Of a stretch of 64,000 bases of DNA, positions 48,844-60,046 are shown one piece after another; the first letter of the stretch is position 1; the number at the start of each line of letters is the position of its first letter. Source of the DNA: Theristus sp. LFF4_11 (lineage: Eukaryota; Nematoda; Chromadorea; Monhysterida; Xyalidae); contig JASANC010001189.1 of the NCBI GenBank assembly GCA_030248135.1, positions 1 to 64,000 on the forward strand. The letters are read 5' to 3'. The notes beneath the pieces are model-generated. The model was not told the DNA's origin. It did no database searches and worked only from the letters and a program-made list of their open reading frames with translations. Made by a program: the position numbers and the translations under genes.

Positions 48844-49200
48844 TTGCTCAGCTCGCTTTCTGGTGTCGTGCTTCGTTTTATTCCTTGCTTTGTTTTTGAT
48901 TTGAACATTTCGTGATCTCCAATCCAATGTTGTTTGTTGCCGAAATTTTGATCAGTTTCCTTTCGCAATGGTCCATGATTATCACTGGCCACGTGTTTGT
49001 GAATTCAATTCCAAGTTCACTTGCCTTTTCTTCACTTGAATACGTTTTTGCAGTTTGACCAGTAAAAATGGAGAACGGCAATTGATTTTGTTTGGTATTT
49101 ACGAGCTTTCGACAGCCAGTTTCGTCTTGTCTGGCACACGCATGCTTGTTGCGTTATCACTTGCAGAAATTTCGGTTTGTGCGGTTTTTTACGAGTGTTC

Positions 49201-49208
49201 GATTTCAG
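49201..49208 (+). other. Acceptor just upstream of MRPL42 ATG
   Basis: gatttcag ends 3 nt before the MRPL42 start codon, the position expected of a trans-spliced leader acceptor. Confidence 0.5.
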
Positions 49209-49211
49209 ATC

Positions 49212-50393
49212 ATGCTGTCTGCGCGCAGTCGTCTGCCTCATTGCATTCGGCCGACATCCATCCGCTCTTTTTCGCGCATTTTTTTCGCCACTAAATCAGA
49301 CTTCTTTGATTCGACGTATGAAATTTTTACTTGAATTGTTTGTTTCAAAATGTGTTTTTGTTTTCGTGATTTCATCCCTTGTTCACATCAGCACCCACGC
49401 AACCGTGGTCTCCGGTGACGGTTTGGTGGTCGCCTGGCATCCGCCGAAGCAGCACCCATACGAACACAGCTTGGTCGGCTCGCTGCTCTTTCACAGTTTT
49501 TCGACTTTTCAAAAGTTTGGAAAACCCATGCACCCAGTGGACCGCATGCAGATCTGTAATACAACTAAAATAGAACACTAGTGATTCATGAGTGTGTCGA
49601 AATTCGGCGCACACTCAACGTGCAGGTATTCTCATCAGTGCACCCCCTACACGATGCAAACTTTTGGTCGTAGTCTGAGTTTCCAATGGCTTTATAACAC
49701 GACAAACACATAATGCCATCAGCAGCCATTTGCAGCCGCTGCCAGCCGACACAGCGCGCGTAGAGGAGCGTCACGTATCGGATGTGCTCGACGATGCTGC
49801 GGTACGCGACGTGCAACGCGAGGCGCTTGGCAGGGACGGCCCGAAAATTCACGAACTCCAGAACATATTTCACACGACGAAACACGAGTGGTACACCAGG
49901 TGATTCCACGCGAACCGTGCTTTTTTAATCACTTTTTTATTTGCTCAAATAAGGTTAGTTTTTGGGCAATGGGCACAACTGAAGAGACCACCATTGCTCG
50001 GCGTCTTGTGCTCAGGTCGAAACGCCACTTGTTTGTTGGTTTTTTTTTATTTGGTTAGATTTCACACCAGACCAGGGAGTGGCTTGCCGTGCCGCCCACA
50101 TGTTGCGCAAGTAGAGACTCGATTTTCGGGCAGTGTTTCACCGCGGTCCTACGCACCGGTCTACGTGCTTGTGGTTTCCATTGTATTTTTAAAACTGTCA
50201 GAAATCCATGTTGAAGTGGTGTGTGCCATCCAAGTTGTTGTCTCTGGTAATGTGTTGGAGCGCTCAGGTCAGGGTCAGCTTTTGCTCGGGGCAGGGCTGC
50301 AATAAAACCGCGAAACAAAACTCTTTCAGAGCTCGCGAGCGCCGTATCGAGCGCACGCTGCCGCGGAAGCCACGCTACAGACGGGGCATTTGA
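49212..50393 (+). CDS. MRPL42: Mitochondrial ribosomal protein mL42
   Basis: Exons 49212-49315, 49392-49473, 49736-49899 and 50330-50393 join in consistent phase to 137 residues, about the family length. The N-terminus is a good mitochondrial presequence: basic, Ser/Arg-rich, no acidic residue for the first ~30 (MLSARSRLPHCIRPTSIRSF). The conserved core reads VVSGDGLVVAWHPPKQHPYEH, then PLP..., and IHELQNIFHTTKHEWYTR, matching the SDGrtIvcyHPs..PYEHT and FFTTKHRWYPR motifs of mL42. The tail is very basic. It is a large-subunit component of the mitoribosome. It starts 369 bp after CHTF18 and ends 139 bp before LIPT2, all on the same strand. Confidence 0.88.
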
Positions 50394-50514
50394 TACAAAA
50401 CAACAACGCATTTCAAGTGATTCAACACTGTTCTCCCGGCGAAATGATCACCGTAACTCTGGAATACTCTGCCGCAAACGTCAGTCAGCTTCATTCATTG
50501 CAATTCGCCTGTTT

Positions 50515-50526
50515 TCCACTGAACAG
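50515..50526 (+). other. Acceptor just upstream of LIPT2 ATG
   Basis: A pyrimidine-containing stretch ending in gaacag, 6 nt before the LIPT2 ATG and within the 139-bp MRPL42-LIPT2 spacer. Weaker than the MRPL42 site but correctly placed. Confidence 0.4.
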
Positions 50527-50532
50527 AGACCG

Positions 50533-51956
50533 ATGATACACGCCGAATGGCTTGGCACAGTGCCGTACCTGGAGGCACTCCGTCTCCAGCAGCAGTACGT
50601 GCAAGACATTCAGGGAATTCGAGATCAAAAACAGTCTGGTGCTGCTGGCGAAGAAAGAATGAAAAATCGGCTTCTGTTTCTCGAACATCCGCCGGTTTAT
50701 ACGGTCGGCATTCGCAGCGAATCGTACTCGGACATTGAGGAGCGCAGGCTGGTCGCGCTTGGTGCCGAATTTGTCAGGTTGGTCAGTTTTTATTAATTTT
50801 AATTGAATGAAGTTTCATGTTTTTCACTTTATTTTGTTGGCTTTTAATTTTTATGTTTTTAGTTTTTCTGTTCATTTCGTTCATCTCTGACTTTCAGATC
50901 AGAACGTGGCGGTCTGATCACGTTCCACGGACCCGGTCAACTGGTGGCCTACCCGATTCTCGATTTGACGGATTTTCAATCGCCTGCTACTGGCAAACGA
51001 TTCGGTTTGTTGTGGGAACAGATCAATTCAATTCTCAAGTGTGTGAAAAAGAGCCAAGCAAAAATAAAACGGAAGAAGAATTCGTGGATTTTTGTCGAAA
51101 TGTTGTGTGCATTTTTGCCAAAACCCGACATAACCTTTTTAAATGATAAAATTGCTTTTGCGTTTCCATCCGGCAGGTGCGCGTGCGTACGTGTCTGCGA
51201 TCGAGAGAGTGGTGCAGCGAATGTTGATGGACGAATTTGCGCTGCCCGCAGTGACAATGGAGAAAATGCACGGCGTTTGGTTGGGCACGAGACAGACGAC
51301 TGAGCAGTCGGAGGCAGATGCTCAGGAGGAATATCGAAAAGTGGCTGCTATCGGGTTGAAGGCAAGTGAAAGGGTATTTGCGTGATGGAATGGAACAATG
51401 AAACTGATACTGATTGTAGGTTAGATTTAAATCCGATGGTCCAACTAATATAACGGTCAGATAATCACAGATGATCATTATGTGTGCAATCATTGAAATT
51501 TGAAATTGGTAGTGTTTTTAAGTGGAGCCAAGTTTAATTTTAGTTTGACACAGTTTATTTTATGACTTTTGCAAAATTATCGATATCATCGTTCAACAAT
51601 TTTCAACCACCAAAATTTCAAGAAAAAATCAGGTAAAACCGGGTTTTTATTTTTTCCAAGAAGAAAACTGAAAAAAACCGATTTTAATTCCTATGCCAAC
51701 TCTAGTTCCCCACCCAATTCAGATTGCTCGCCACATCGCGAGTCACGGTCTCGCAGTGAACTGCAACGTCGACCTCAGCTGGTTTGAGCATATTGTGCCG
51801 TGCGGCATCGACGGCAAATCAGTGACGAATCTGACCGTCGAGACCGGCCACAACGTGCGTTCACTGGACATAGTGCTGCCGTTGTGTCGTGCGTTTGCGC
51901 TGGAAATGAACTGTGACGTCATCTATGAGCGCCATTTGGTTGATGTGACACTGTGA
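50533..51956 (+). CDS. LIPT2: Octanoyl-ACP:protein transferase (lipoate synthesis)
   Basis: Exons 50533-50777, 50898-51004, 51177-51361 and 51723-51956 join to 256 residues. LipB-family motifs in order: EHPPVYTVG (51-59), RGGLITFHGPGQLVAYPI, RKVAAIG with the catalytic-dyad Lys (about 172), SHGLAVN, DLSWF, and VPCG with the catalytic Cys (about 206). The enzyme moves octanoate from mitochondrial acyl-carrier protein to lipoyl domains (GCSH, then E2 subunits) in the matrix; LIAS then inserts sulphur. Intron 3 starts with GC in the strong context AAG|GCAAGT, without which the frame closes within a few codons. An obvious presequence is not seen; a minimal one may lie in the first ~20 residues. 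Confidence 0.95.
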
Positions 51957-52210
51957 CACTCGGTTTTAGGTGCCATCTTTCTATTTTTATACGGTTGATT
52001 TTCTGTGCTAGCTTATTTATAGTATTCAGCGCTGTTTGGAAATGGTGATGGAAGCGAACAAAGATCGACTGAATTGTTGCTTTTGGAATTGGCTGCAAAT
52101 TTTTTTCAACGGTTTTCTGGGGGACCGCTTACACAACGTGAAGATCGTAAGCTTTTTTTGATACGTTTTGGAAAGCATCGACTGGATGAAGACATGCGGC
52201 TGTGAAAGCT

Positions 52211-52216
52211 CTTCAG
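52211..52216 (+). other. Acceptor just upstream of MRPS24 ATG
   Basis: cttcag ends 9 nt before the MRPS24 start codon; consistent with trans-splicing or a short 5'-UTR intron. Confidence 0.4.
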
Positions 52217-52225
52217 GCTGAGAGA

Positions 52226-53417
52226 ATGAGTTGTGCCGCTAGGATAGCCCTGGCGCAGAGCAAGCGTTGCTCGCTTGTACCGGGCTTTTGGCGTCAAATG
52301 AGCGTCTCTGCAGCGCGCTGCAAACGGTCGGTTGGGCCCGTCAAAAAGGTGTGCTTTGTTTCTGACCTGCGAGAGTATTTTTGTCTGATTTTTACGCTTT
52401 TTCAGACTATTTCTTGTTCAAGTCCGTGATTCATGACGTTTGTCTTTTGTTTTGGTCCTAGGCTCAATGCGCGCATCAACAGTTTCATGCATGACGCGGT
52501 AATTCAAAATTGGTAAACGTGATCCGAGTCCCCTAAATAGCGCAGGTCATTTGGGCTATTTTGAATTGCCACAAAGGAAACTAGTTTTCGTTCGACGTAG
52601 AACCCAAAAATAAGAGTAGTTCTCAATTTACGATGTCTCTTGTGCCACTTGCAGAAGGAAGGCGACCGAAGAGAGCTGCCGATCACGTATGAGCAATCGT
52701 TGGGTCCCGAGGATATTGGCGTTGCAAAGAGCTGGTCAAGTTGGCACACTGGTAAATCTAAACTGCGTTTTTTGTGATCGCTCGTTTCTTGTGTATTGCT
52801 TTTGCTAAACGTTTTTGTTCTGTCTGCGTTCTCAGAAACGGTGCAAGGCTTCGACATCGGTAACACGCCGAAGATTGTCGTCCAAGATGAACTGATCCGA
52901 CGCATGATCCGTGGCACGTGGGCGGGGCTGTGCCACGACAGAACTGATGAGGTGAATTAGTGGTATGATATGGTCTGCTATGGGGGATGCAATAAACCTG
53001 ACCGGAGTGTGTATCCCAGACGCCTGGAAGCTTTGTCTATCTATCTAGATATCTGTACTAACTAGGAATTACCGTTTCAAACAAAAAAAGCTGATGGGTA
53101 TGTTTTTTTTGCAAACGAGAAGAATCATCGATGTGGTTCACAGAAAAAAACTGTTGTTTGTCAGCGAGAACAAGGAGCTTTCCGGGAATCAACTTTTCGA
53201 GCTCGCAACGATTTTCAACATTGCTCTTCAGTTCATCATCAAACGCCGCGGCAATCTGATCGTGGTCGCCGGCTACATAATGCCGATGCTACCGTTGCCG
53301 CGCATCTATTGGCTCATTGGTTACACGGAAGAACTGTTGTCGCTGTTGCTGAAGCAGCCCGTTAAACTCGAACTGCAGAGCTCCGACCGACAGTCGCTCG
53401 TCTATAAATATTTGTGA
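52226..53417 (+). CDS. MRPS24: Mitochondrial ribosomal protein uS3m
   Basis: Exons 52226-52348, 52655-52751, 52836-52951 and 53232-53417 join to 173 residues (human about 167). A basic, hydroxylated presequence (MSCAARIALAQSKRCSLVPG) leads into ELPITYEQ, SWHTETVQG, LIRRMIRGTW, IIKRRGNLIVV, YWLIGYTEELLS, PVKLELQ and the terminal VYKYL. These match the order and ends of MRPS24 (KPVTYEEA ... KRRGN ... YSETLLS ... VVYKYL). Small-subunit mitoribosome component. Intron 1 contains an inverted family C repeat. AATAAA lies 38 bp after the stop. Confidence 0.9.
52494..52612 (-). repeat. Dispersed repeat family C, copy 3
   Basis: Reverse complement of 25415-25566 (gatccgagtcccctaaatag, gaattgccacaaaggaaact). 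Lies in MRPS24 intron 1. Confidence 0.75.
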
Positions 53418-53454
53418 CAGCCGATGTTTTGGTTTATTATTGAGTAATCGTTTG

Positions 53455-53460
53455 AATAAA
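53455..53460 (+). terminator. Polyadenylation-like signal, MRPS24
   Basis: AATAAA 38 bp after the MRPS24 stop codon. Confidence 0.6.
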
Positions 53461-53761
53461 AGTGTAGTCGTCTTCGAAGCTTGTGGTTTTTTGATTGATC
53501 GTCGCCTGTTGTCACACGTCAGCAAGTAAAGTCTCAGTCAGAAGATCGCGAACTCGATTGTAACACGGCAATGTGGCACCATCACAAAGTAAACACACGC
53601 ACAGGCACACTCGATGTGCCACAGCAGCGCGCGTGCCATTGCGCAACGTTGCCGTGTTGTGACCGAGTGCACTGGCTTGAGTGACTTCATGTACTTTTTT
53701 TATCACACTAAATAAAAATTTTGGGCCAATGGTGACCGGTTATCATGTTATGTTTCGACTT

Positions 53762-53770
53762 CTTGTCTAG
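53762..53770 (+). other. Acceptor just upstream of WRAP53 ATG
   Basis: cttgtctag ends 5 nt before the WRAP53 start codon. Confidence 0.45.
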
Positions 53771-53775
53771 TTATC

Positions 53776-56700
53776 ATGTCGAGTCGCAAACGTTCGGCGC
53801 GTGCGTTGACCGAGGGCACCGCGTTTCTGTTGCAGAGTCTGCGTGCGTCCGCGCCGGTCGCGTCACCAACCGCTGCAGCCGTTGCTGATACTGTCAATAA
53901 CGAAGCGACCAAGAAAACTGCTCCAAGTATTTCCGCGGTGGTCAGTCAGTCGATGCGATCTGAACAATGTTTTTTTAGTTTTCTGTGGTTCGCAGTTTGT
54001 TGTTGCTCGTTTTGTTTCACGAATGCATCTTCGCTGATGATGATTTGGTTGCACTGCCCATCAGATGGTATAAGTGATCGAGCAAATCGCTGTGTGACTG
54101 GCTGAGTTTCAGATGTTTGCTTCTGTGTGACGAATACCGAGACTTTCCAGTGTCCACCACGTTTTGCAGTCATCAGACGCAGCAGCCGAGTGCAGCACGG
54201 CACCCGCAGCGACAGCGGAAGAGTTTGCCACTCCGCCGGTTCACTTCTCGTCGCCGATGGAAGACGGACTGGACTTTGAGACGAAATGGCGCATCATCGA
54301 GGGCGAGTGCGACAGGAGCACGGCGGCGAATGGCTCCGTTAACGACGGCCGTGGCTCGGCGCCACCGCCCCTCATTGACAACGACAACATTGCGCCAGGT
54401 GGCTGGTGGTTCTTGCAATTTGGCGCTCTTGTTTGGATTTTCTTTGCATTCGTGGCTTCTCACCGGTTACAGAAACTTGATTATACGAACCTCCTCTGGT
54501 TTGATGGCTGAATAGACGGCTGAGCGTTGCGGGAGCCAGTGCCGTCGCCACGAGAGGAAGTGGCGACGTCTAAGCTCCGCTCTTGACCCGCATTTGTATC
54601 CTCGAAAAGCAGCAAATCCAAAAAATTGTTTCTGTTGTTGATAACCAGCATAGATACATTTAATATTGTTTCCAACATTGGTATACTCTCGAATTGCAGC
54701 GCCCGGTTTAGCCGGTGCCAAAAACGACCATTTGCCCGAAAGCGCGTCGGCGCCAGTTCTGTCGCACGACGACCTTTCGGTTGGCTCCACCACAACCACC
54801 GACGTCGTATCAACGTCAAAAACATCGAAATCTGTACAGCAACACGTGCAAGCGGACGACTCAGTCGTCTACCCGCCACGAATGAAAGTCGACTTTGACT
54901 TCACGTTGTCATCATCATCATCAGCGAACTCTGAGCCGCTCAGCACGCCGCTGCTACTGCAGTCGATTCAGGCGGATTGCAGCACAGCAGCACAATCCAT
55001 TTCGACCGACACACCATCCAGCAATGCTGCGGGTGGCATGTTCAAAGCGAACAACTTCTACAAAGGCTGCAAGTGGTCGGCGGACGGACGCTTTTTGCTG
55101 ACGAACTCGGACGATCGGGTGCTGCGCGTCTACGAGCTCGACGCTGTGCGAGTGCAGAATGCAAAGTCCACTGCGGCGGAGGTGGGTGGTGTTGTGACAA
55201 GAAACAACCCGTGACACTCGGAAGTTCGGCAGATTTTACTTTGGTCTGGTGGTCTGCCGAGCACCCACCGAGCACGGGATCTACCGTCGTATTCGGTTTT
55301 GTGAGGTTTTTCTGCAACCTGCCTTCTATTGTATTGTATCAAATGTGTTGATCGTCTGGAAAATTTGTGGCCTTGATCGTCAACTATCGTAACTTTCCAA
55401 AATTGTGATCGACGATCACAAAACTCGACGTAGAATCGTGTCGAGATGCCGAGACGGCGTTTGCTGGATACCGTACTCTTCGGACAGAGTGTGTGTGTTT
55501 AGTTGACCACGGCGCTGAAAGATTTTTTTAACAAAAAGAAGTTTAAACAATGAGAAAATGAACTACAATTGCCAGGGCGACGCGTTCTTGTCAACGAGCA
55601 CCACAGTGGCACACGGTGATCTCGTGTACGACTTTGCGTGGATGCCGGTGCTTGCGAACGCTGCATTCGGCCAGTCCGCGCGTCAGCTGTTTGCGGTGAC
55701 CAGCCGCTGTAATCCGGTGCACCTCTGGGATGCGGCAAACGGAGAGCGCGTCGCCACGTATCGGTCGGTTGGCTGTTTGCGTGGTTATTCACTGTTTTGG
55801 CGTGTTTTTTCATGTCGAACATGTTGCCTGGCTGAGTTTGAATTTAGTGTACTGGTTGATTTCCCAGCGACCAATCATTGGAATCGGATAGGTTGTTCGT
55901 TTTTCTCAATTACTCGAACTTTTGTGTATTTCACAAAAAAAGCAAAATTATGCAGAACTGTGAATCATCTCGACGAGCTGTCAGCGGCCAACTCAATCGC
56001 GTTCACTGCGGACAGCCGCTTCCTGGTGGCTGGCTACAACAAAATGATTCGTCTGTTTGATGTTCGTTGTTGGTGGTGTCCTTTTCTTAGTTTCTTAGTT
56101 TCCTGAAAAGGATCCGTGTCATATTCCAGTGTTGGATTCCAGTGGATTCCATATTCCAGTGCTAAATGATGGACAACATATTGTTCAGCAGTTACATTCT
56201 TTTTAGCACAGTGATCTTGCACAGTTACACTACACACACACACTCAGGCTTTTGGTTCGGCTCAGGCTAACACGCGTGCTGCTGTGGCATCGTATGTGTG
56301 TGTGCGCATGCTTTTTATGGGTCTGTGCAGCATTACTGTGTTGCAACAGAATGTAGTGCTCTCAGACCAGGAGTTTTTTTAATCGGTAAACCAAAAATTA
56401 AAATATTGCTCTGCAGGTCTCGCGGCCGGGCCGACAGATGCAAGACATCAAGGCAGCTGGCAAGAAGCAGCTGGTGTCGCAGAGTGGCATTCTCTCGTGC
56501 ATCGCCGTCACCGCGGCCGATGTCGACACGTTTGCGGTTGGCTCGTACGGACGCACCAGTCAGTGCAGCATGTCTCCGTGTTGAATGTTGTTGATGCGCA
56601 TGTGTACAAATGATAGAAGCACACAAAAAGTGTCCGTTCAACAATGATGTTTGATTGAGAACACGTTTGTGGGCAACTGATTAGGCCCTGTTGAGTGAGT

Positions 56701-58219
56701 GCCAAATGTTGTGCGGGCGAAACCAGCACTCGCAGTGTCAGTCTGCTCCGAAGTTGGCGAAGCGAAAACGTGACGTTTTCAGTGCCGAGTGTGTTCAATT
56801 GCAATATGAATCGTGGGTTGTTGACAGCTGCATCAGATTCGCATGTTTGCTGATTTGATTCAGCACATTTCACATCACACTGTTCACCAAATGTGAAACA
56901 GTGATCAGATCACCACGAAACACAGAGACTTTTTAAGTTTTTTTTTTTTTTTTTTTTTTTAATTATACGCGCGCCGGTTCCGGAAACCCGAAGGTACCAA
57001 ACTCCGGCGGAGACGGGCAATTACTGCCCCGAGCCCAATTTTACCCTCGGCTCAGGAGGGAATAGACCATCAGATGTTTGTTGGTCACTCTAATTTTCCA
57101 CGAGTATGTCTTGTCCACAGCGAGGTTCGAACCGGGTACCTACAGAACTGTAGGCCGAAGTTCTACCGCTACGCCATGGACGCGACTAAGTATAGATAGT
57201 TCTGAGATGAGAACAGGTGCGAGTGGAATCGTTTTCCTGTTTTTGTATTCGCCAATCCCAAACTTCATTTTTTGTCACCCCACCACACTGCAGTTGGCGT
57301 CTACTCGCGGTGTGCCGGCCAGCTGCAGTGCAGTTGGACAACGCCCCATGGCGGTGGCGTGACGCACCTGGCGTATGTCGACGACGCACGCTACCTGCTG
57401 AGTGGCGCGCGCAAGGATGCCAGGCTGCTGCTGTGGGACATGCGCATGCTCGGGCGCTCGCTCGCGTCATACAGCCGACCGGTGCACACGAACCAGAGGG
57501 TGTACTTTGACGTTGACAGGTTGGGGTGGGGCACGCCATTGCTGGCCAACTGGCATTGTCGGGTACGCTTTGGGCTCGTATTGAGTGTCGATTGACAGAA
57601 TTCTGCTACTTTAGTCCGAGTTGTCGTCAAGGCGAATTGTCGGAATGGGAAGAAAAAGGAAACTCGATTGTGAAAAACATTTTGTTTAGTGGTAAATTTT
57701 TCAAAATCAGCAACCGGACATCTGTGGGAAGAGTGGATGTTTTCAAAAATAGCTTTATTTGCTTTCGCCAGCTCCTTCGACCACCTGGTGTCGGGTGACT
57801 CAACGGGTTTCGTGCGTGCGTGGTCACTATCCAGCGGCATCTCGCAACGCGACCACGACGCCGACAGCAACAGCTCGGTGGTGCCGATTTCGGTGTTCCG
57901 TGCGCATGGCAGCAGCGTGAACGGCTGTGCGTTGCACCGCGAGTACCCGTTGCTGGCGACGTCCAGTGGTCAACGCATCTTCCCGTGTCCCATGGCACAA
58001 TCGGACAGTGACTCTGAGTCGAAGTCGGATTCCGATGCGGAGGAAGCAACGAAAAAGAGCGAGAGGCCGAAGGAAAACGAGAAACTGGAGTCAGATGCGT
58101 ATGAACGCTGCACTAGTGGTGCGCAATTGGACAACTCACTGAAACTCTGGCATGTCGGCAGAAAGAACGATGGACATGGGACAGCAGTACCGCTGATAGG
58201 GTGCATTGAGATGGCATAA
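53776..58219 (+). CDS. WRAP53: TCAB1/WRAP53 WD40 telomerase Cajal-body protein
   Basis: Exons 53776-53940, 54170-54398, 54700-55181, 55576-55763, 55956-56061, 56417-56558, 57294-57519 and 57772-58219 join to 661 residues. The N-terminal ~240 residues are Ser/Thr/Ala-rich and disordered. The beta-propeller starts at NFYKGCKWSADGRFLLTNSD and continues through HGDLVYDFAWMP, SRCNPVHLWDA, SIAFTADSRFLVAGYNKMIR, SRPGRQ, GGGVTHLAYVDDARYLLSGA, RKDARLLLWDMRM and TNQRVYFD, all WRAP53 landmarks. An acidic Ser/Asp/Glu/Lys insert (about 58000-58110) interrupts the last blade. The protein binds the CAB box of scaRNAs and telomerase RNA and delivers them to Cajal bodies. Intron 6 holds SINE B copy 2. Confidence 0.94.
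56938..57190 (-). repeat. tRNA-derived SINE, family B, copy 2
   Basis: Full-length copy. On the minus strand an A-box-like TGGCGTAGCGGTAGAAC near 57160-57176 and a B-box-like GGTTCGAACC near 57122-57133 precede the body. The element ends in a poly-A tail, seen as more than 20 T at about 56938-56960 on the plus strand. It matches 889-1117. Lies in WRAP53 intron 6. Confidence 0.8.
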
Positions 58220-58490
58220 TGTTTGGAATTTAGTGTGTGCACTGGTCTTACATTGCTGTTTGTACTTTGTCAATAATTTTGTGCACCAGTTCCATGTGTT
58301 GTTTGGACTCAGTTTTCTGTTCGATAATTTTGATAAATTGATATTACATCAGTGCTGGTGTGACTTCGTTCTCGGGCCAATTGTCGCCTTCTGTCCAGCC
58401 ACTCAATGGGGCTTTACTTGATGATTCTTATATTTTTGATCTTATTTGGTGAAATCCACAAAACACAGTTGTTTTGGCCGATGCAAAAAA

Positions 58491-60046
58491 ATGCCTCCCG
58501 GCAAACGATCGCGCCCGGAACGAGAGGCATCAAGCCACCAAAGACCCCCAAAAACCCCCCCCCCACAACATTCCGAGTGACGCAACCTTGTTTCTCATCC
58601 GCAAACCGAAACATGTTCGATCATAAAATTTTAACATTTTGATTTCATTTCTTACGTGAAATAAACCTTTTAGACGAGTTCTGATGGTCGTTTTTTTCAT
58701 TGCAGATAACCTGCGAGCACCTGCGTGATGCTGATTTGCCAATTCCGTACACCGGTCATGAGCCGATAGTGCGTTTGTGCTGCCATAATTTTGTAACCAC
58801 AAAAAATTTAGTACATGTGAGAATAAATACCACCCTCACAGGTTGAATAAAGGCGCATTCATGAAGCAGTATTTAGAGAAAGGGTTTTGTGGTTAAGATG
58901 TTTATTGGGTTTGCTGATTATGTTGGAGTGATTACGACAGGAATAAGAACAAAGTGCACCCTGATCACAGATCACCACAGGTTATATAGTCAATATAATT
59001 GCATGTCATTACACAATACACGTTGTTCTCAACTTTAGTGACGCGTAGCTGTGTTAAAACATAGTTGCGCGGTCACTAAATACTGCTTCATGAATGCCCC
59101 TTTAAGTTATGACTGTTGCTCAATTTCATTTGCAGCAATTGAATGGCCGACCGTATGACGTCGAGTGGCTCGACGACTCGTCTCGCACGATGCTGCTGAT
59201 GCAGAACGGCAGCAAGCAAGATTCTCTGGAGCCAGGTTTGTTCGTGTTGTACTAATTTTTATTTTGGTTCCGAGACTCAGTGCGCACGTTGGTAAGCACA
59301 CTTTTTGGCTGTTTTTGGCAACATAAAGATTGAAACTGGTTTCATTTCTACGTCTGCAAAGCAAACGCATTGAGTCGCAGAACCTAAAAAATGATTATAC
59401 TAACTTTTCGCATTTGAGTCGAAATTTTATTAAATACAAAACTTTGTGAATGTTTCCAGTTCAAGAGTTGTCCGGCTTAATGGTTCTGAGTGCCCCTTGT
59501 TCTGTGGATAAGCAAGCTGACGAAGACACTGATGTTGCTGAACAGCCTACCGTTATACCTGCGGATCAGGTTAACTTAATCAAGCTTAGCGTTTCAATTT
59601 ATGCGCGTGCACCGCCATGCCGATTGGCTGTTTTCGATTATCAGTTTGGCAGTTTTGAATTTATTCAGCCAGTCAGTTTTCTCGGCACAACTTATGTTTC
59701 AACACTGTATTTTACTTGCAAAAGGGCATTTGAAAAGAAACTTGCAAGCCAGCAATGGCTGGATTTCTTCCTGATCGTTTGATTTTTGACATTGTTTTTT
59801 GTGTATTTGCAGATTGTATTCAAGAAAATTCGCCGGCCAATTCCGAAGCCGCCAAAAAATGCACAAATAAAGCAGCGATTGTTTCCGTTGTTCACTGAGA
59901 CCGAAAAGAACAAAAAGCTCACTTGTTTTATTGATGGCACTGAAACGAACAAATCAACCACTAAAAAACAAAGAAAACACTCAAAGAAGCACGCGAAAAA
60001 AGAGCGAAAGAAGAAACGAAAGCGTGAACGGTCGGAATTGGAGTAA
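58491..60046 (+). CDS. Lys-tailed nuclear protein, RPA34/POLR1G-like
   Basis: Exons 58491-58614 (frame problem), 58706-58768 (or to 58792), 59136-59235, 59460-59569 and 59813-60046. The reading frame that splices correctly encodes DATLFLIRKPKH, then LRDADLPIPY, NGRPYDVEW, VQELSGLMVLSAP, IPKPPKNAQIKQRLFPLF, and a C-terminal run of nearly 30 Lys/Arg-rich residues. A short N-terminal beta-barrel with LWxIRxP, then a basic tail, is the layout of RNA polymerase I subunit RPA34/POLR1G, but my match is by pattern only. The nearest ATG (58491, MPPGKRSRPERE) is out of frame by one base across a poly-C run (about 58555-58564), suggesting an indel or a missed start. Intron 2 contains a MITE split by an insertion. 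Confidence 0.42.
58853..59103. repeat. Hairpin MITE, copy 7, split by an insertion
   Basis: The left quarter (gcattcatgaagcagtattt at 58853-58876) and the right remainder (gtgacgcgtagctgtgttaa ... cttcatgaatgcccc at about 59037-59103) are separated by ~160 bp of unrelated sequence. The inserted piece starts gagaaagggt and ends ttctcaac, with tta/ttta on both sides, as expected of a second small element. Confidence 0.82.
59262..59395 (-). repeat. Dispersed repeat family C, copy 4 (partly palindromic)
   Basis: 59317-59395 is the complement of 25415-25490-type sequence. The preceding 59262-59300 resembles the same end in the other orientation, so this copy looks like a foldback variant. Lies in intron 3 of the RPA34-like gene. 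Confidence 0.55.

Noticed and set aside
57120..57185. Functional tRNA gene near the ggttcgaac box
   Set aside because: Part of the SINE B head; shared body and poly-A tail with 889-1117.
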